Source: Kribbella flavida DSM 17836
GTDB taxonomy: Bacteria > Actinomycetota > Actinomycetes > Propionibacteriales > Kribbellaceae
Length of the DNA stretch: 64,000 bases
Direction: 5' to 3'
Assembly (NCBI RefSeq): GCF_000024345.1
Contig: NC_013729.1
Location: 2,976,001-3,040,000 of the forward strand
The notes beneath the pieces were generated by a model that was given only the letters and a program-made list of their open reading frames with translations, was not told where the DNA came from and did no database searches. Of the stretch, positions 16,739 to 26,378 are shown piece after piece (the stretch's first letter is position 1; each line of letters starts with the position of its first letter). The position numbers and the translations under genes are program-made.

Positions 16739-17503
16739 ATGAGCGAGGCGGAGCGGCCGGTGGCGCTGGTGACGGGAGTCGGGCGGACGGTCGGGATCGG
16801 CGCGGGCATCGCCGAAGGGCTGGCGGCGAGCGGGTGGGACGTGGGGTTCACCTCCCTGACGGCGTACGACGAGCGGATGCCGTGGGGGCCGGAGAACCAG
16901 GCGCGCGACGAGATCACCGGCGTCCTGGACAAGCATGGGGCCCGGGTCTTCTCGGTGGAGGCGGACTTCCAGGACGCCGCGGCGCCGGCGGAGGTGCTGC
17001 GGGCGGTGGGGGAGGCGCTCGGGCCGGTCCGGGCGCTGGTGATGGCGCACTGCGAGAGCGTCGGCAGCGGCATCCTCGACACCACCGTCGAGAGTTTCGA
17101 CCGCCACTTCGCCGTCAACGCGCGGGCGATCTGGTTGCTGATCAAGGCCTACGCCGAGCAGTACGACGCGCCGCACGGGACCGGGCGGATCATCGCCCTG
17201 ACCAGCGACCACACCGCACACAACCTCCCGTACGGCGCGAGCAAGGGCGCGCTCGACCGGATCACGCTGGCGGCGGCCGAAGAACTGAAGCACCTGGGAC
17301 TCACCGCCAACGTCATCAATCCGGGCCCGATCGACACCGGCTGGATGTCACCGGAGCTGGCGCGGTGGGGCACCGACGCGACGCTGCTGGGCCGGCTCGG
17401 CACGCCACGCGACACCGCGAACCTGGTCAGCTTCCTGTGCTCCGAGCAGGGCGGCTGGATGAACGGCCAGCTGCTTTACAGCAACGGCGGGTTCAAGCCC
17501 TAG
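16739..17503 (+). CDS. Short-chain dehydrogenase/reductase
   Basis: 254 residues. The cofactor loop TGVGRTVGIGAGIA is at residues 13-26, and NARAIW and ITSDHTAHNLPYGASKGALD (catalytic Ser/Tyr/Lys region) lie near residues 125 and 155-170. It ends with the typical SDR tail GGWMNGQLLYSNGGF. It resembles the 3-oxoacyl-ACP reductase-like SDR group; the substrate is unknown. No clear ribosome site precedes the ATG. It is convergent with the enoyl-CoA hydratase gene, 2 nt apart. Confidence 0.88.
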   Translation: MSEAERPVALVTGVGRTVGIGAGIAEGLAASGWDVGFTSLTAYDERMPWGPENQARDEITGVLDKHGARVFSVEADFQDAAAPAEVLRAVGEALGPVRALVMAHCESVGSGILDTTVESFDRHFAVNARAIWLLIKAYAEQYDAPHGTGRIIALTSDHTAHNLPYGASKGALDRITLAAAEELKHLGLTANVINPGPIDTGWMSPELARWGTDATLLGRLGTPRDTANLVSFLCSEQGGWMNGQLLYSNGGFKP

Positions 17504-17505
17504 GG

Positions 17506-18255
17506 CTACTTCTTCTTGCGGTTCAGGAACGCCAGCATCGCCTGCTGGGCGGGCTCGGAGCCGAACAGGCCGGCCGACAGCTCGGCCAGGTCCTTGCCAC
17601 GGGCATCGATATCGGCGAGCAGCTCGCGGGTGAGCAGCTTCTTGGTTTCCCGCAGGCCCTGCGGCACGCCCTTGAGCAGCGAGGTCAGCACCGTGCCGAC
17701 CGCGTCGTCGAGCTGCTCGTCGGGCACCGCGCGGGTCACCAGGCCGAGTCGGGCGGCCTCGGTGCCGTCGAAGCCGTCGCCGGTGAGGAAGGTGAAGCCG
17801 GCGGCCCGGTCGGTGAGCCGGGGGAGCACGGTGAGCGAGATCGTCGCGGCGGCCAGACCGAGCCGGACCTCGGTGAGCGCGAAGGTCGCGCTCGTGCCGG
17901 CGACGCTGATGTCCGCCGCGGCGACGATGCCGATCCCGCCGGCCCGGACCGGGCCGGCGACCCGCGCGACCACCGGCTTGGGGTGCGCCACGATCGCGCG
18001 CTGGACGTCGACCATGCGCTGGGCACCGACGCCCATGCCGACCGTGGTCGCCTCGGACAGGTCGGCGCCCGAGCAGAAGACGTCACCGGCCGAGCGAATC
18101 ACGATCACCCGCGCCGCATCGTCCGCGGCCGCTGTGGCGAGCCGCTCCAGCAACTCACCGGTCAGCTGCTGGGAGAGCGCGTTCTTGTTGTGCGGCGAGT
18201 CGAGCGTGATCGTCGCGACGCCGTCGGCGACGGCCAGTTGCACCAGTTCGGTCAT
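17506..18255 (-). CDS. Enoyl-CoA hydratase/isomerase family protein
   Basis: 249 residues from ATG 18255; an ATG three codons upstream is an alternative. The crotonase fold is clear: ITLDSPHNKNALSQQL, then the oxyanion-hole stretches SAGDVFCSGADLSEA and VAGPVRAGGIGIVAAADI, and a C-terminal helix region. It hydrates or isomerises enoyl-CoA in the cytoplasm. Its exact substrate is unknown. Confidence 0.88.
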   Translation of the reverse strand: MTELVQLAVADGVATITLDSPHNKNALSQQLTGELLERLATAAADDAARVIVIRSAGDVFCSGADLSEATTVGMGVGAQRMVDVQRAIVAHPKPVVARVAGPVRAGGIGIVAAADISVAGTSATFALTEVRLGLAAATISLTVLPRLTDRAAGFTFLTGDGFDGTEAARLGLVTRAVPDEQLDDAVGTVLTSLLKGVPQGLRETKKLLTRELLADIDARGKDLAELSAGLFGSEPAQQAMLAFLNRKKK

Positions 18256-18311
18256 GCCGCCCATCCTGCCCTCCGCCTGCCCGGCCGCGCCGTAACCGGC
18301 CCCACACCCGG

Positions 18312-18713
18312 CTACTTGTCGGCGGTCGGCGGATCGTCGACGTACAGGCAGAACGGGTGGCCGGCCGGGTCGAGCATCACCCGGACGTTCTGCTGCGGCT
18401 GGAACTCCGCCGGCTCCGCCCCCGCCTGCACCGCGTGCTCGACGGCTTGCTCGAGGTCGTCCACCTCGAGGTCCAGGTGCATCGACATCTGCGGCTTGCC
18501 GTCCTCGGCCGGCCAGACCGGACGCTGGTACTTCGGCTCGGTCTGGAACGCCAGGTTGTAGCCGGCGTCCTTCGACGGCGCGAGCGTCACCCAGTTCGCC
18601 TCGTCGCCGTAGATCGTCCAGCCCAGCAGGCGTTCGTAGAACCTGGCGAGGTCGCGGGCGTCCGGCGCGTCGAGCACGACGCCGATCCAGTGTGTCTTCG
18701 TTCGGAGAGCCAT
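18312..18713 (-). CDS. VOC-family protein
   Basis: 133 residues from ATG 18713, with AGGGTGG upstream. It has two beta-alpha-beta modules: WIGVVLDAPDARDLARFYERLLGW and MHLDLEVDDLEQAVEHAVQAGA, ending DPAGHPFCLYVDD. It is of the glyoxalase-like group common in actinobacteria, often linked to drug binding or unknown chemistry. It is transcribed toward the hydratase gene, with a 56-bp gap. Confidence 0.85.
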   Translation of the reverse strand: MALRTKTHWIGVVLDAPDARDLARFYERLLGWTIYGDEANWVTLAPSKDAGYNLAFQTEPKYQRPVWPAEDGKPQMSMHLDLEVDDLEQAVEHAVQAGAEPAEFQPQQNVRVMLDPAGHPFCLYVDDPPTADK

Positions 18714-18766
18714 GTCCGCCACCCTGCTGCACCGCGCCCCCGGCGTCCAGGGGGCGCGGCGCGAAA

Positions 18767-19996
18767 CTACTTCGCCTCGGCGTAGTCGGGCGCCAGCTCC
18801 CGGGCCAGGTGCTCGATGAACAGGCCGACGTCGGTGACGATGCCGCGGGCCTGCGACGAACCCCGGTCGGCCAGTTTGGTCACCGTGGCCGGGTTGATGT
18901 CCACGCAGGTGAGCGGGATCGACGCGGGCAGGATGTTGCCGGTGGCAACCGAGTGCAGCATGGTGGCGGCCATCAGGCAGTAGCCGACGCCGGGCAGCTC
19001 GGCGCGCATCGCCCGCTGTCCCTCCAGGACGTCGGTGTAGACGTCCGGCAGCGGGCCGTCGTCGCGCACCGACCCGACCAGGACGAACCGGCCGCCTTTC
19101 TTCACCAGCGCGTGCATCACGCCGGAGGTGAGCACGCCCTGCTCGACGGCCGCGGCGATCGAGCCGGCCTTGCGGATCGTGTTGATCGCCCGGATGTGGT
19201 GCTCGTGGCCGTGCTCGACGCCGCGGCCGCGGGCCAGGTCGACGCCCAGCGACGTGCCGTACAGCGACGACTCGATGTCGTGGGTGGCCAGCGCGTTGCC
19301 GGCGAACAGCACGTCGACGTACCCGGCCTCGACCAGCGCCACCATGGCCGGCGCGGCGCCGGTGTGCACGATGCCGGGACCGCCGACCCAAAGCACCTTC
19401 TGACCGTTCGCCTTCGCCTCGCGCATCCCGTCGGCGACCTGCATCACCAGCACCCGCTGCGGCTTCTCGCTGGAGACGTCGGACTCCATGAAGCCGAACG
19501 ACTCCTCGGTGTTCGCGACGATCGGTGGGGTGACCTTGACGCCCTGGGCGCTGGCGATGATCCGCATGCCGGTCCTGACGTCGGACATCGGGATCGTCCG
19601 GACGGTGTCGCCCTCGACCAGCAGGCCGCAGTCCATCTCGGGGTTCCGGACCTGCACCCAGCGGCCGTTCAGCCGGACGCTGGTCGGCAGGTTGGTGGTG
19701 GAGTAGAAGCCGTCGGGGAAGACGCCGTCCTGGGTCACCTCGGCGATCTCCGGCGTCCCGGGGTCGACCAGGTTCGCGCCCTTGGTCTGGATCCGCATCA
19801 GCAGCCGCTGCAGCGCCTCGTCGTCCTCGGCGCCGACCGTCATCCGGACCGTCGACGGGTCGTCCTTGTCGTAGCCGAGGTCGAACTTGTCCAGCGTGTA
19901 CTCGCCGCCGTAGCCGCGGATGTCGTCCAGGACCCGGGACAGCAGCCCGGAGTCCATCAGGTGGCCGGTGATCTCGACCGTCTCGGTGACCTGCAC
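18767..19996 (-). CDS. TIGR00300 family protein (LOR/SDH-domain, ornithine cyclodeaminase-like)
   Basis: 409 residues. The N-terminal third (TETVEITGHLMDSGLLSRVL, STVRMTVGAEDDEALQRLL) is the LOR/SDH-linked domain, and the remainder (KVLWVGGPGIVHTGAAPAM, GYVDVLFAGNALATHDIESS) is a Rossmann-like domain. The whole chain matches the TIGR00300 family, whose archaeal and cyanobacterial (AgrE/ArgZ) relatives act on ornithine to give proline. That assignment is family knowledge; activity in actinobacteria is inferred. No other arginine or proline genes are adjacent. Confidence 0.85.
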   Translation of the reverse strand: MQVTETVEITGHLMDSGLLSRVLDDIRGYGGEYTLDKFDLGYDKDDPSTVRMTVGAEDDEALQRLLMRIQTKGANLVDPGTPEIAEVTQDGVFPDGFYSTTNLPTSVRLNGRWVQVRNPEMDCGLLVEGDTVRTIPMSDVRTGMRIIASAQGVKVTPPIVANTEESFGFMESDVSSEKPQRVLVMQVADGMREAKANGQKVLWVGGPGIVHTGAAPAMVALVEAGYVDVLFAGNALATHDIESSLYGTSLGVDLARGRGVEHGHEHHIRAINTIRKAGSIAAAVEQGVLTSGVMHALVKKGGRFVLVGSVRDDGPLPDVYTDVLEGQRAMRAELPGVGYCLMAATMLHSVATGNILPASIPLTCVDINPATVTKLADRGSSQARGIVTDVGLFIEHLARELAPDYAEAK

Positions 19997-20022
19997 GGGA
20001 TGCCTCCTCCGTCGATGGGGGT

Positions 20023-20037
20023 GTCGGATTGTCCGAC
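20023..20037. promoter_or_regulatory. Small hairpin or operator upstream of the TIGR00300 gene
   Basis: GTCGGA-TTG-TCCGAC is a perfect 6-bp inverted repeat 27 nt upstream of the start codon. It could be a GntR-type operator half-site pair or an mRNA hairpin. The evidence is the symmetry only. Confidence 0.3.
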
Positions 20038-20122
20038 GATCGGCACTCTAGCGCCTCGGTGTTTCCGCGGGATGTCCCCGCCGCTCAGACCAGACGCCCC
20101 GGTGGTACGCCGTACTCCGACG

Positions 20123-20923
20123 TCAGACCACGGCGCCGTCGTCGGGAGTGTCCTCGGGTGGCAGGCGGTCGTTCATGCGGATCACCAGGGTGAGGAAGCC
20201 GGCCATGAAACCGACCACCGCGAGCAGCGTGAGCCGGCCGGTGCCGAAGTCCAGCACGGCGGCCAGGATCAGCAGCAGCGGACCGCCGATCAGCCCGAGC
20301 CAAGCGGCCCGGCTGATCCAGTCCAACCGGGGACCGCGCGGTGGCTCCGGCGGGATGAAGTGGTCGTGCGGGTCGTCGGCCCGGCGCGCGGGCCGTTCCT
20401 CCGCCGGCTTCGGCTCGGTGTCCTCGGCCGAGATGCCGGCCGGAACGTCGATCAGCGGCTCGTACTTCTCGTCGACGTCCTCGCTGGCGGGCCAGCGCGG
20501 CACCGGCGGCGCGTCGTGCCCCGGCGCCGACGGCGCGTTGAACTGCTCGACCAGCGACTTCCACTCCGCGTCCTCGGTACTGCGGTCGATCACCGCCCGG
20601 GCCCGCTGCACCGCCGCCGAGTCCACGAAGATCTCCTCGAACCCGGCCGGCAGCCGCCGAGCCGGATCGTCGGCCGGGACCGGCGCCGTGGTCTGCGGGC
20701 CGGCGTCCGTCCGCGCGGCGTCCGAGGCCGGCGCTGAACCGGCCGCGCTGCCGGCTTCCTCGTCAGCGGCGTCCGCGGGCGGTGCGCCGACGGACCCGCC
20801 GGGCACGGTCGAGTACGCCGCGATGCCGGCGTCGGCCAGGGCGGTCAGCACCGGAGCGGTGACCAGGGGATCGATGCCGCCCATCGACGTGTACGTCGCG
20901 GCGGTCAGGCCGTTGTCACGCAT
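20123..20923 (-). CDS. Two-helix membrane protein of unknown function
   Basis: 266 residues. The first about 185 residues are hydrophilic and Ala/Pro/Asp/Glu-rich with no signal peptide. The C-terminus has two hydrophobic helices (AWLGLIGGPLLLILAAVLDF and LTLLAVVGFMAGFLTLVI), followed by a short acidic tail. It overlaps the end of the upstream alpha/beta hydrolase gene by 8 nt, so both are in one operon. I do not recognise a named family. Confidence 0.7.
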   Translation of the reverse strand: MRDNGLTAATYTSMGGIDPLVTAPVLTALADAGIAAYSTVPGGSVGAPPADAADEEAGSAAGSAPASDAARTDAGPQTTAPVPADDPARRLPAGFEEIFVDSAAVQRARAVIDRSTEDAEWKSLVEQFNAPSAPGHDAPPVPRWPASEDVDEKYEPLIDVPAGISAEDTEPKPAEERPARRADDPHDHFIPPEPPRGPRLDWISRAAWLGLIGGPLLLILAAVLDFGTGRLTLLAVVGFMAGFLTLVIRMNDRLPPEDTPDDGAVV

Positions 20924-21680
20924 GGCTGCCGATCCGGCGGACGAAGGCGGTCGTGCCGGCGAAGATGCGCGGTGCGTCGTTGTCCAGAGTGGCCACGTGG
21001 TAGCTGTCCTCGAGCAGGGTCTCGGTCACGTCGCGGGACGAGATCCGGGCCAGTACCGTCCGGCCGGAGCTCGGTTCGACGACGTGATCGACAGTACTGC
21101 GGAACAGAAGCACCGGCTGGGTCACCTTCGGCAGATCCTCCCGCGTCACCTTCCACAGTTGCGCCAGCGAGTGCAGCGCGCGCAGCGGCAGCCGGTCGTA
21201 CGCGCCTTCGTCGACGCCCGGCTTCTTGATGTCGTTCGCGACGCCGGGGAACGACGGCAGCAGCCGCTGCAGCACCGGCAGCAGCACGAGCCGCTTGTCG
21301 TCGGTCTGCACCGACGGGTTGACCAGGACCAGCCCGGCCACGTCCTCGCCGTGCTGCTCGGCCAGCCGCAGCACCAGGCAGCCGCCCATCGACAGCCCGG
21401 CCAGGAAGACCCGGTCGTGCTCCTTGCGCAGCCGCTCGAACTCGTTGTCGAGCACGGCGTACCAGTCCTGCCAGGTGGTGCCGTTCGCCTCTCGCCAGTG
21501 CGTGCCGTGCCCGGGCAGCCGGGGGACGGCCACGCCGTAGCCCTCCGCGGCCAGGTGCTCGGCGAACGGGCGCATCGACTTCGGCGATCCGGTGAAGCCG
21601 TGGCTGAGCAGGATCCCCGTCGCGGCGTTCGGGCCGTTGCCGGGACTGCGGAACTCCTCCGCATGAGCTGACACGGGCAC
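20916..21680 (-). CDS. Alpha/beta hydrolase (carboxylesterase Est30-like)
   Basis: 254 residues from GTG 21680, chosen because AGGAG precedes it. The oxyanion region ILLSHGFTGSPKSM, nucleophile elbow FLAGLSMGGCLVLRLAE, the acid FRSTVDHVVEP and the His DSYHVATLDNDA form a complete catalytic triad like that of monoacylglycerol-lipase/Est30 carboxylesterases. It is probably cytoplasmic, with no signal peptide. It is the first gene of a two-gene unit with the membrane protein and is divergent from plsC. Confidence 0.88.
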   Translation of the reverse strand: MPVSAHAEEFRSPGNGPNAATGILLSHGFTGSPKSMRPFAEHLAAEGYGVAVPRLPGHGTHWREANGTTWQDWYAVLDNEFERLRKEHDRVFLAGLSMGGCLVLRLAEQHGEDVAGLVLVNPSVQTDDKRLVLLPVLQRLLPSFPGVANDIKKPGVDEGAYDRLPLRALHSLAQLWKVTREDLPKVTQPVLLFRSTVDHVVEPSSGRTVLARISSRDVTETLLEDSYHVATLDNDAPRIFAGTTAFVRRIGSHA

Positions 21681-21946
21681 TGGTGCTCCTAGCAGTCGCG
21701 TGTTTCCTGAGACGCCATGGTCGCAGCCGGACGGCGCGCCGCCCAGCCCGGCCAGGGTGTCGGCGGTCGGGCAGTGAGCGAGGTCGCGCGGTGCGTCCAT
21801 CACAGTTCAGCACAGAGCGCAACCCCCGATTCCCTGGCGGTGACATTGCCTGAGGGGGAAGGTGGAACGTAAGGTCTGCCCGGCGGTGCACGTTTCCCGA
21901 CCGCCGGTGCAGGGCACTGGACATGGCCGAGGGTGGAGGTGGAGGC

Positions 21947-22717
21947 GTGCTGTACCTGTTCCTCAGACGGTTCTTCGTCGCCCCGATCGTGAAACTGTTC
22001 TTCCGGCCGCGGGTCAGCGGGCTGGAGAACATTCCCGAGACGGGGCCGGCGCTGCTGGTCAGCAACCACCTGGCGTTCTCCGACTCGATCTTCCTGCCGG
22101 TCGCCGTACCGCGGCAGATCGTCTTCCCCGCCAAGTCGGAGTACTTCACCGGCCCGGGGCTCAAGGGCAAGCTGGTCGCCACGTTCTTCCGGTCGATCGG
22201 CCAGATCCCGATCGACCGCTCCGGTGGTCGCGCGTCGCTGGCCGCGCTGAACACCGGCCTGGAGATCCTCGGCAAGGGCGAGCTGTTCGGGATCTACCCC
22301 GAGGGCACCCGCTCGCCCGACGGCCGGCTCTACAAGGGCAAGACCGGCGTCGCCCGGATGGCGATCGTGGCCGGCGTCCCGGTCATCCCGGTCGCGATGA
22401 TCGACACCGAGAAGATCAACCCACCCGGCACGATGGTGCCCAAGTGGTTCGTCAAGGAGCCCGGCCGCCGGCTGCCGCGGCTGGTCCGGCCCGGCGTGGC
22501 GATCGGCAAGCCGCTCGACTTCTCCCGGTACGAGGGCATGGAACGGGACCGGTTCGTGCTGCGCTCGGTGACCGACGAGATCATGTACGCGCTGATGGAG
22601 CTGTCCGGCCAGGAGTACGTCGACATGTACGCCGCCAAGGCCAAGGATCTGATCAAGGCCGGCGAGAACGTCGACGACCACCTCAAGCCCCGCCTCGACG
22701 ACACCAAGGCGTCCTGA
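21947..22717 (+). CDS. 1-acyl-sn-glycerol-3-phosphate acyltransferase (PlsC)
   Basis: About 256 residues from GTG 21947, preceded by GGTGGAGG; an in-frame ATG at 21923 is the alternative. The catalytic NHLAFSD (HX4D) is near residue 40, and [17 protein letters not shown] (EGTR, phosphate binding) near 115. The N-terminal [17 protein letters not shown] is a likely membrane anchor. It transfers an acyl chain to lysophosphatidic acid at the inner membrane. It matches Rv2182c of the conserved fadD15-aroG block. The 266 bp upstream show no gene. Confidence 0.92.
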   Translation: MLYLFLRRFFVAPIVKLFFRPRVSGLENIPETGPALLVSNHLAFSDSIFLPVAVPRQIVFPAKSEYFTGPGLKGKLVATFFRSIGQIPIDRSGGRASLAALNTGLEILGKGELFGIYPEGTRSPDGRLYKGKTGVARMAIVAGVPVIPVAMIDTEKINPPGTMVPKWFVKEPGRRLPRLVRPGVAIGKPLDFSRYEGMERDRFVLRSVTDEIMYALMELSGQEYVDMYAAKAKDLIKAGENVDDHLKPRLDDTKAS

Positions 22718-22763
22718 CCGCCGGGTGACGCGCCCGGGCTCCGACCTGCGCGAGGATGTCGCC

Positions 22764-23156
22764 GTGGAGACCGACCGGAACGTGCTCGGTGACGAGCTGC
22801 AGGAGTGTGGCGTGGACCCGGTGACCGGGTTCTTCCGGGACGGGTGCTGCAGCACCGGGCCCGAGGACCTGGGCAGTCACACCGTCTGCGCGGTGATGAC
22901 GGCCGAGTTCCTCGCCTACCAGCAGTCGGTGGGCAACGACCTGAGTACGCCGCGACCGGGGCTGGGCTTCGCCGGGCTGAAGCCGGGGGACCGGTGGTGC
23001 GTGGTGGCGGCTCGCTGGCTGCAGGCGTACCACGCGGGTGTCGCGGCGCCGGTGGTGCTGGCCTCGACCCACGCCCGGTCGCTGGACACGATCCCGCTGG
23101 CCGTGCTGCGCGAGCACGCGGTCGACGTACCGCCTGATCTGAGCTCGCTGAGCTGA
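22764..23156 (+). CDS. DUF2237 family protein
   Basis: 130 residues from GTG 22764, preceded by GAGGA; a longer GTG start at 22725 is possible. The pattern [37 protein letters not shown] and [14 protein letters not shown] is diagnostic of DUF2237, a small protein with conserved Cys and Trp residues. Its role is unknown. It sits in the 46-bp-separated series plsC-DUF2237-aroG. Confidence 0.85.
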   Translation: METDRNVLGDELQECGVDPVTGFFRDGCCSTGPEDLGSHTVCAVMTAEFLAYQQSVGNDLSTPRPGLGFAGLKPGDRWCVVAARWLQAYHAGVAAPVVLASTHARSLDTIPLAVLREHAVDVPPDLSSLS

Positions 23157-23235
23157 CCGGCGTGCGTCGCTCGCCGTGATCCTCGCTGGTGAGACGGCCG
23201 CGCACGCGTTCGGAGCCCTCGAATATGGTTGGGCC

Positions 23236-24609
23236 ATGCAATTTGCGACGTTGAACGCGGGGGTAGTGCCGGGGGTTCCCACCTTGGACGAGCTGCGGGC
23301 GCTGAAGCCGCTCCAGCAGCCGGAGTGGCCGGACCCGGTCGCGGTGGAGCAGGTGATGAGCCAGCTGCGGACGCTGCCGCCGCTGGTGTTCGCCGGTGAG
23401 TGCGACGACCTGACCGCCAAGGTCGGCGCCGTCGCGCGCGGCGAGGCGTTCCTGCTCCAGGGCGGCGACTGCGCCGAGACGTTCGACGGCGTCACCGCGG
23501 AGAACATCCGCGCCAAGCTGCGGGTGCTGCTGCAGATGTCGGTCGTGCTCCAGTACGCCGCGAGCGTGCCGGTGGTGAAGGTCGGCCGGATCGCCGGCCA
23601 GTACGCCAAGCCGCGCAGCTCCGGCGACGAGACCCGGGGCGGCGTCACGCTGCCGTCGTACCGCGGCGACGCGGTGAACGGGCTGGAGTTCACCCCCGAG
23701 GCCCGGATCCCGGACCCGCAGCGTCTGCGTGGCGTCTACAACGCGGCCGCCGCGACGCTGAACCTGACCCGCGCGTTCACCACCGGTGGTTACGCCGACC
23801 TGCACCAGGTGCACGCGTGGAACACCGACTTCGTCCGGTCCTCGCCGGTCGGGCAGCGGTACGAGCAGCTGGCGTCCGAGATCGAGCGCGCGCTCGCCTT
23901 CATGCGCGCCTGCGGGTCGACCTCCGACGAGTTCCGCACGGTCGACTTCTACGCCTCCCACGAGGCACTGATCCTGGAGTACGAGCACGCGCTGACCCGG
24001 ATCGACTCCCGCACCGAGCAGCCGTACGACGTGTCCGGGCACCTGCTCTGGGTCGGTGAGCGGACCCGCCAGCTGGACGGCGCGCACGTCGAGTTCCTGG
24101 CGTCGCTGAGCAACCCGCTCGGGGTGAAGATCGGCCCGACCACGACCCCGGAGTACATCCGCGCGCTGATCGACAAGCTGAACCCGAAGGGCATCGAGGG
24201 CCGGCTCACGTTCATCACCCGGATGGGAGCGGGCAAGATCCGGACCGCGCTGCCGCCGCTGCTGGAGGCGGTGCGCGACCACGGCTCGCCGATCGCGTGG
24301 GTCTGCGACCCGATGCACGGCAACACCTACGAGACGCCAAACGGCTACAAGACCCGCAACTTCGACGACGTGGTCGACGAGGTCGAGGGCTTCTTCGACG
24401 CGCACGAGCAGGTGGGCACGTGGCCGGGCGGTCTGCACGTCGAGCTGACCGGTGACGACGTGACCGAGTGCCTGGGCGGCGGCGAGGCGCTGGTCGCCGA
24501 GGACCTGGTGAGCCGGTACGAGACCGCCTGCGACCCGCGACTGAACCGGCACCAGTCCCTGGAGCTGGCCTTCCTGGTCGCCGAGCGCCTCCGCAGCGCC
24601 CGCGCATGA
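23236..24609 (+). CDS. aroG: 3-deoxy-7-phosphoheptulonate synthase, class II
   Basis: 457 residues. It aligns over full length with the plant-like class II DAHP synthases (AroG of M. tuberculosis): [58 protein letters not shown]. It condenses phosphoenolpyruvate and erythrose 4-phosphate, the first step of the shikimate pathway; Mn-binding Cys, His, Glu and Asp residues are present. TATGGT (23224-23229) ends 6 nt before the ATG and no ribosome site is visible, so the mRNA is probably leaderless. Confidence 0.95.
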   Translation: MQFATLNAGVVPGVPTLDELRALKPLQQPEWPDPVAVEQVMSQLRTLPPLVFAGECDDLTAKVGAVARGEAFLLQGGDCAETFDGVTAENIRAKLRVLLQMSVVLQYAASVPVVKVGRIAGQYAKPRSSGDETRGGVTLPSYRGDAVNGLEFTPEARIPDPQRLRGVYNAAAATLNLTRAFTTGGYADLHQVHAWNTDFVRSSPVGQRYEQLASEIERALAFMRACGSTSDEFRTVDFYASHEALILEYEHALTRIDSRTEQPYDVSGHLLWVGERTRQLDGAHVEFLASLSNPLGVKIGPTTTPEYIRALIDKLNPKGIEGRLTFITRMGAGKIRTALPPLLEAVRDHGSPIAWVCDPMHGNTYETPNGYKTRNFDDVVDEVEGFFDAHEQVGTWPGGLHVELTGDDVTECLGGGEALVAEDLVSRYETACDPRLNRHQSLELAFLVAERLRSARA

Positions 24610-24692
24610 CCAGCCCGTACGCCGGCAACCTGGTGCTGCCGGCTCACCGCGACACCGTCGCCCCGGCCGCGGCGCCCGGAGGCCGGGCGTGA
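24606..24692 (+). CDS. Possible 28-residue coupled small ORF
   Basis: ATG 24606 overlaps the aroG stop (ATGA) and its own TGA overlaps the GTG of the next gene (GTGA). The product would be 28 residues, starting [14 protein letters not shown]. It may only be a re-initiation relay that couples aroG to the aldolase gene, or a real small protein. I recognise no family. Confidence 0.3.
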   Translation: MTSPYAGNLVLPAHRDTVAPAAAPGGRA

Positions 24693-25711
24693 TCGATCTC
24701 CGCTCCGACACCGTCACCCGCCCGTCGGCCGGGATGCTGGCGGCGATGACCAGCGCGCCGGTCGGCGACGACGTGTACGGCGAGGACCCGACGATCACCG
24801 CGCTCGAGGAGAGGGTTGCCGGACTGCTCGGGCACGAGGCCGGCCTGTTCACCGTCACCGGCTCGCTGGCGAACATCCTCGGTGTCCGCGCCCTCGTTGC
24901 CCCCGGCACCGAGATTCTCTGCGAGGCGAACGCGCACGTCGCCCGCGCCGAGCTCGGCGCCCACGCGGCCCTGAGCGGCGTCACCACCCGGACGTGGAGC
25001 GCCGCCGGCGGCCAGATCGACCTGGACCAGGTCCGCGCACTGGTCGCGCCGGACCTCGGCCCGTACTTCGTACCGACCGCGGCCGTGTCGGTCGAGAACA
25101 CGCACAACTTCGGCGGCGGCACGATCCAGCACCACTTCGACGCCCTCGCCGACGAGCTGGACGCGCGCGGGTTGCCGCTCCACCTCGACGGCGCCCGGCT
25201 CTGGAACGCGTCGGTCGCGTCCGGGGTGGCGCCGGCGGCGTACGCGTCCCGCGCGGCGGCCGCGAGCGTCTGCCTGTCGAAGGGCCTCGGCGCGCCGGTC
25301 GGGTCGGTGCTGGTCGGCTCGCAGGAGCTGGTCCGCGAGGCCCGCGTCTGGCGCAAGCGCCTCGGGGCCGGCTGGCGCCAGGCCGGCGTCCTGGCGGCGG
25401 CCGGTCTGTACGCCCTCGACCACAACGTCGAGCGGCTCGCCGAGGACCACGCCAACGCCCGCCAGATCGCCGAGATCCTGGCCGACGCGGCCCCCGGCTC
25501 GGTCAAGCCCGACCAGGTCGAGACGAACATCGTCGTCGCCGACCTGGCCGCGACCGGCCGCACGGTCGCGGAGGTCGTCGAAGGCGCCAAGGCGGCCGGT
25601 GTGCTGATCGGGGGAGTGGGCGCCACCCAGCTCCGCCTGGTCACTCATCTCGACGCTTCGGCCGCCCACTGCCGCCAGGCCGCGGAGGTCGTCGCCCGGC
25701 TGCTGAGCTGA
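24689..25711 (+). CDS. Low-specificity L-threonine aldolase-type PLP enzyme
   Basis: 340 residues from GTG 24689. Landmarks are the N-terminal [46 protein letters not shown] (Asp that contacts the pyridine nitrogen), and the cofactor Lys in [12 protein letters not shown]. It cleaves L-threonine or allo-threonine to glycine and acetaldehyde in the cytoplasm. It is in a coupled unit with aroG through the small ORF. Confidence 0.92.
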   Translation: MIDLRSDTVTRPSAGMLAAMTSAPVGDDVYGEDPTITALEERVAGLLGHEAGLFTVTGSLANILGVRALVAPGTEILCEANAHVARAELGAHAALSGVTTRTWSAAGGQIDLDQVRALVAPDLGPYFVPTAAVSVENTHNFGGGTIQHHFDALADELDARGLPLHLDGARLWNASVASGVAPAAYASRAAAASVCLSKGLGAPVGSVLVGSQELVREARVWRKRLGAGWRQAGVLAAAGLYALDHNVERLAEDHANARQIAEILADAAPGSVKPDQVETNIVVADLAATGRTVAEVVEGAKAAGVLIGGVGATQLRLVTHLDASAAHCRQAAEVVARLLS

Positions 25712-25724
25712 GCCGGACGGCTGA

Positions 25725-26378
25725 TCAACGCAACGGCGTCAGTACGCAGGGCCCGAAGGTGCCGGTTCTGAGGAAGCCCATGCTCGAGCCGGCGACCCGA
25801 CCCGGGTCCGCTTGCGGCGGCGGCGGCGCGTTCAGATCAAGGTCCTGGATCACCAACGTGGCGTCCTTGAAGTCGGCCGGCTTCAGCGTGTACGACATTC
25901 CGTGTGACCGCTGGCCGTCCCAGTTGTCGGTGAGGCTCCAATGGCCGTCGAAGCCGATGCCCTGGGGCGTCCGTTCGCACCGCATACCCCGCGGGAAGTA
26001 CACGACCTCCGCCCGCACCCCGGCTTGAGCCAGCCGGCGTTCCAATCCATCGGCGTCCTCGGTCCGGTAGATCGTGAAGGTGATCTTGCCGTCGCCGGCA
26101 TCGGTCACCGCGTACGCCGGCGAGGCGGTCTCCCCGCCACCCACCAGCGGGACGGCAACCGCGACGCCGGCGACCAGCGCGCCCCCGGCCGCGACCGCCA
26201 CGGCCAGCCGCCGCCGCGACCGCCGTACCGGAGCGGGTCGGCGAACCTCGCCGAGCGAGCCGACCGGGGTACCGACGATGCGCTGGAGGTCGGCCTCGGC
26301 CCGGTCGTCGAGCGACGGAGCCGCCGTGGCCGCGGGATCGTTGGTACGGAGTGTGTCCAGCCTGGGGTCTCGGGTCAT
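25725..26378 (-). CDS. Membrane-anchored protein, putative anti-sigma factor
   Basis: 217 residues. A charged N-terminal cytoplasmic part (about 1-55) is followed by one membrane helix (LAVAVAAGGALVAGVAVAVPLV), then an extracytoplasmic domain with two Cys (RCERT, GPCVLTP). Its ATG overlaps the sigma factor stop (ATGA). The coupling and topology suggest an anti-sigma or sensor protein for that sigma factor, though no zinc-binding anti-sigma motif is visible. Confidence 0.7.
   Translation of the reverse strand: MTRDPRLDTLRTNDPAATAAPSLDDRAEADLQRIVGTPVGSLGEVRRPAPVRRSRRRLAVAVAAGGALVAGVAVAVPLVGGGETASPAYAVTDAGDGKITFTIYRTEDADGLERRLAQAGVRAEVVYFPRGMRCERTPQGIGFDGHWSLTDNWDGQRSHGMSYTLKPADFKDATLVIQDLDLNAPPPPQADPGRVAGSSMGFLRTGTFGPCVLTPLR

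Noticed and set aside
22330-25644. Minus-strand open frame of 1104 codons opposite plsC, aroG and the aldolase
   Set aside because: A high-GC shadow frame: composition is low-complexity and the opposite strand carries three clear conserved enzymes.
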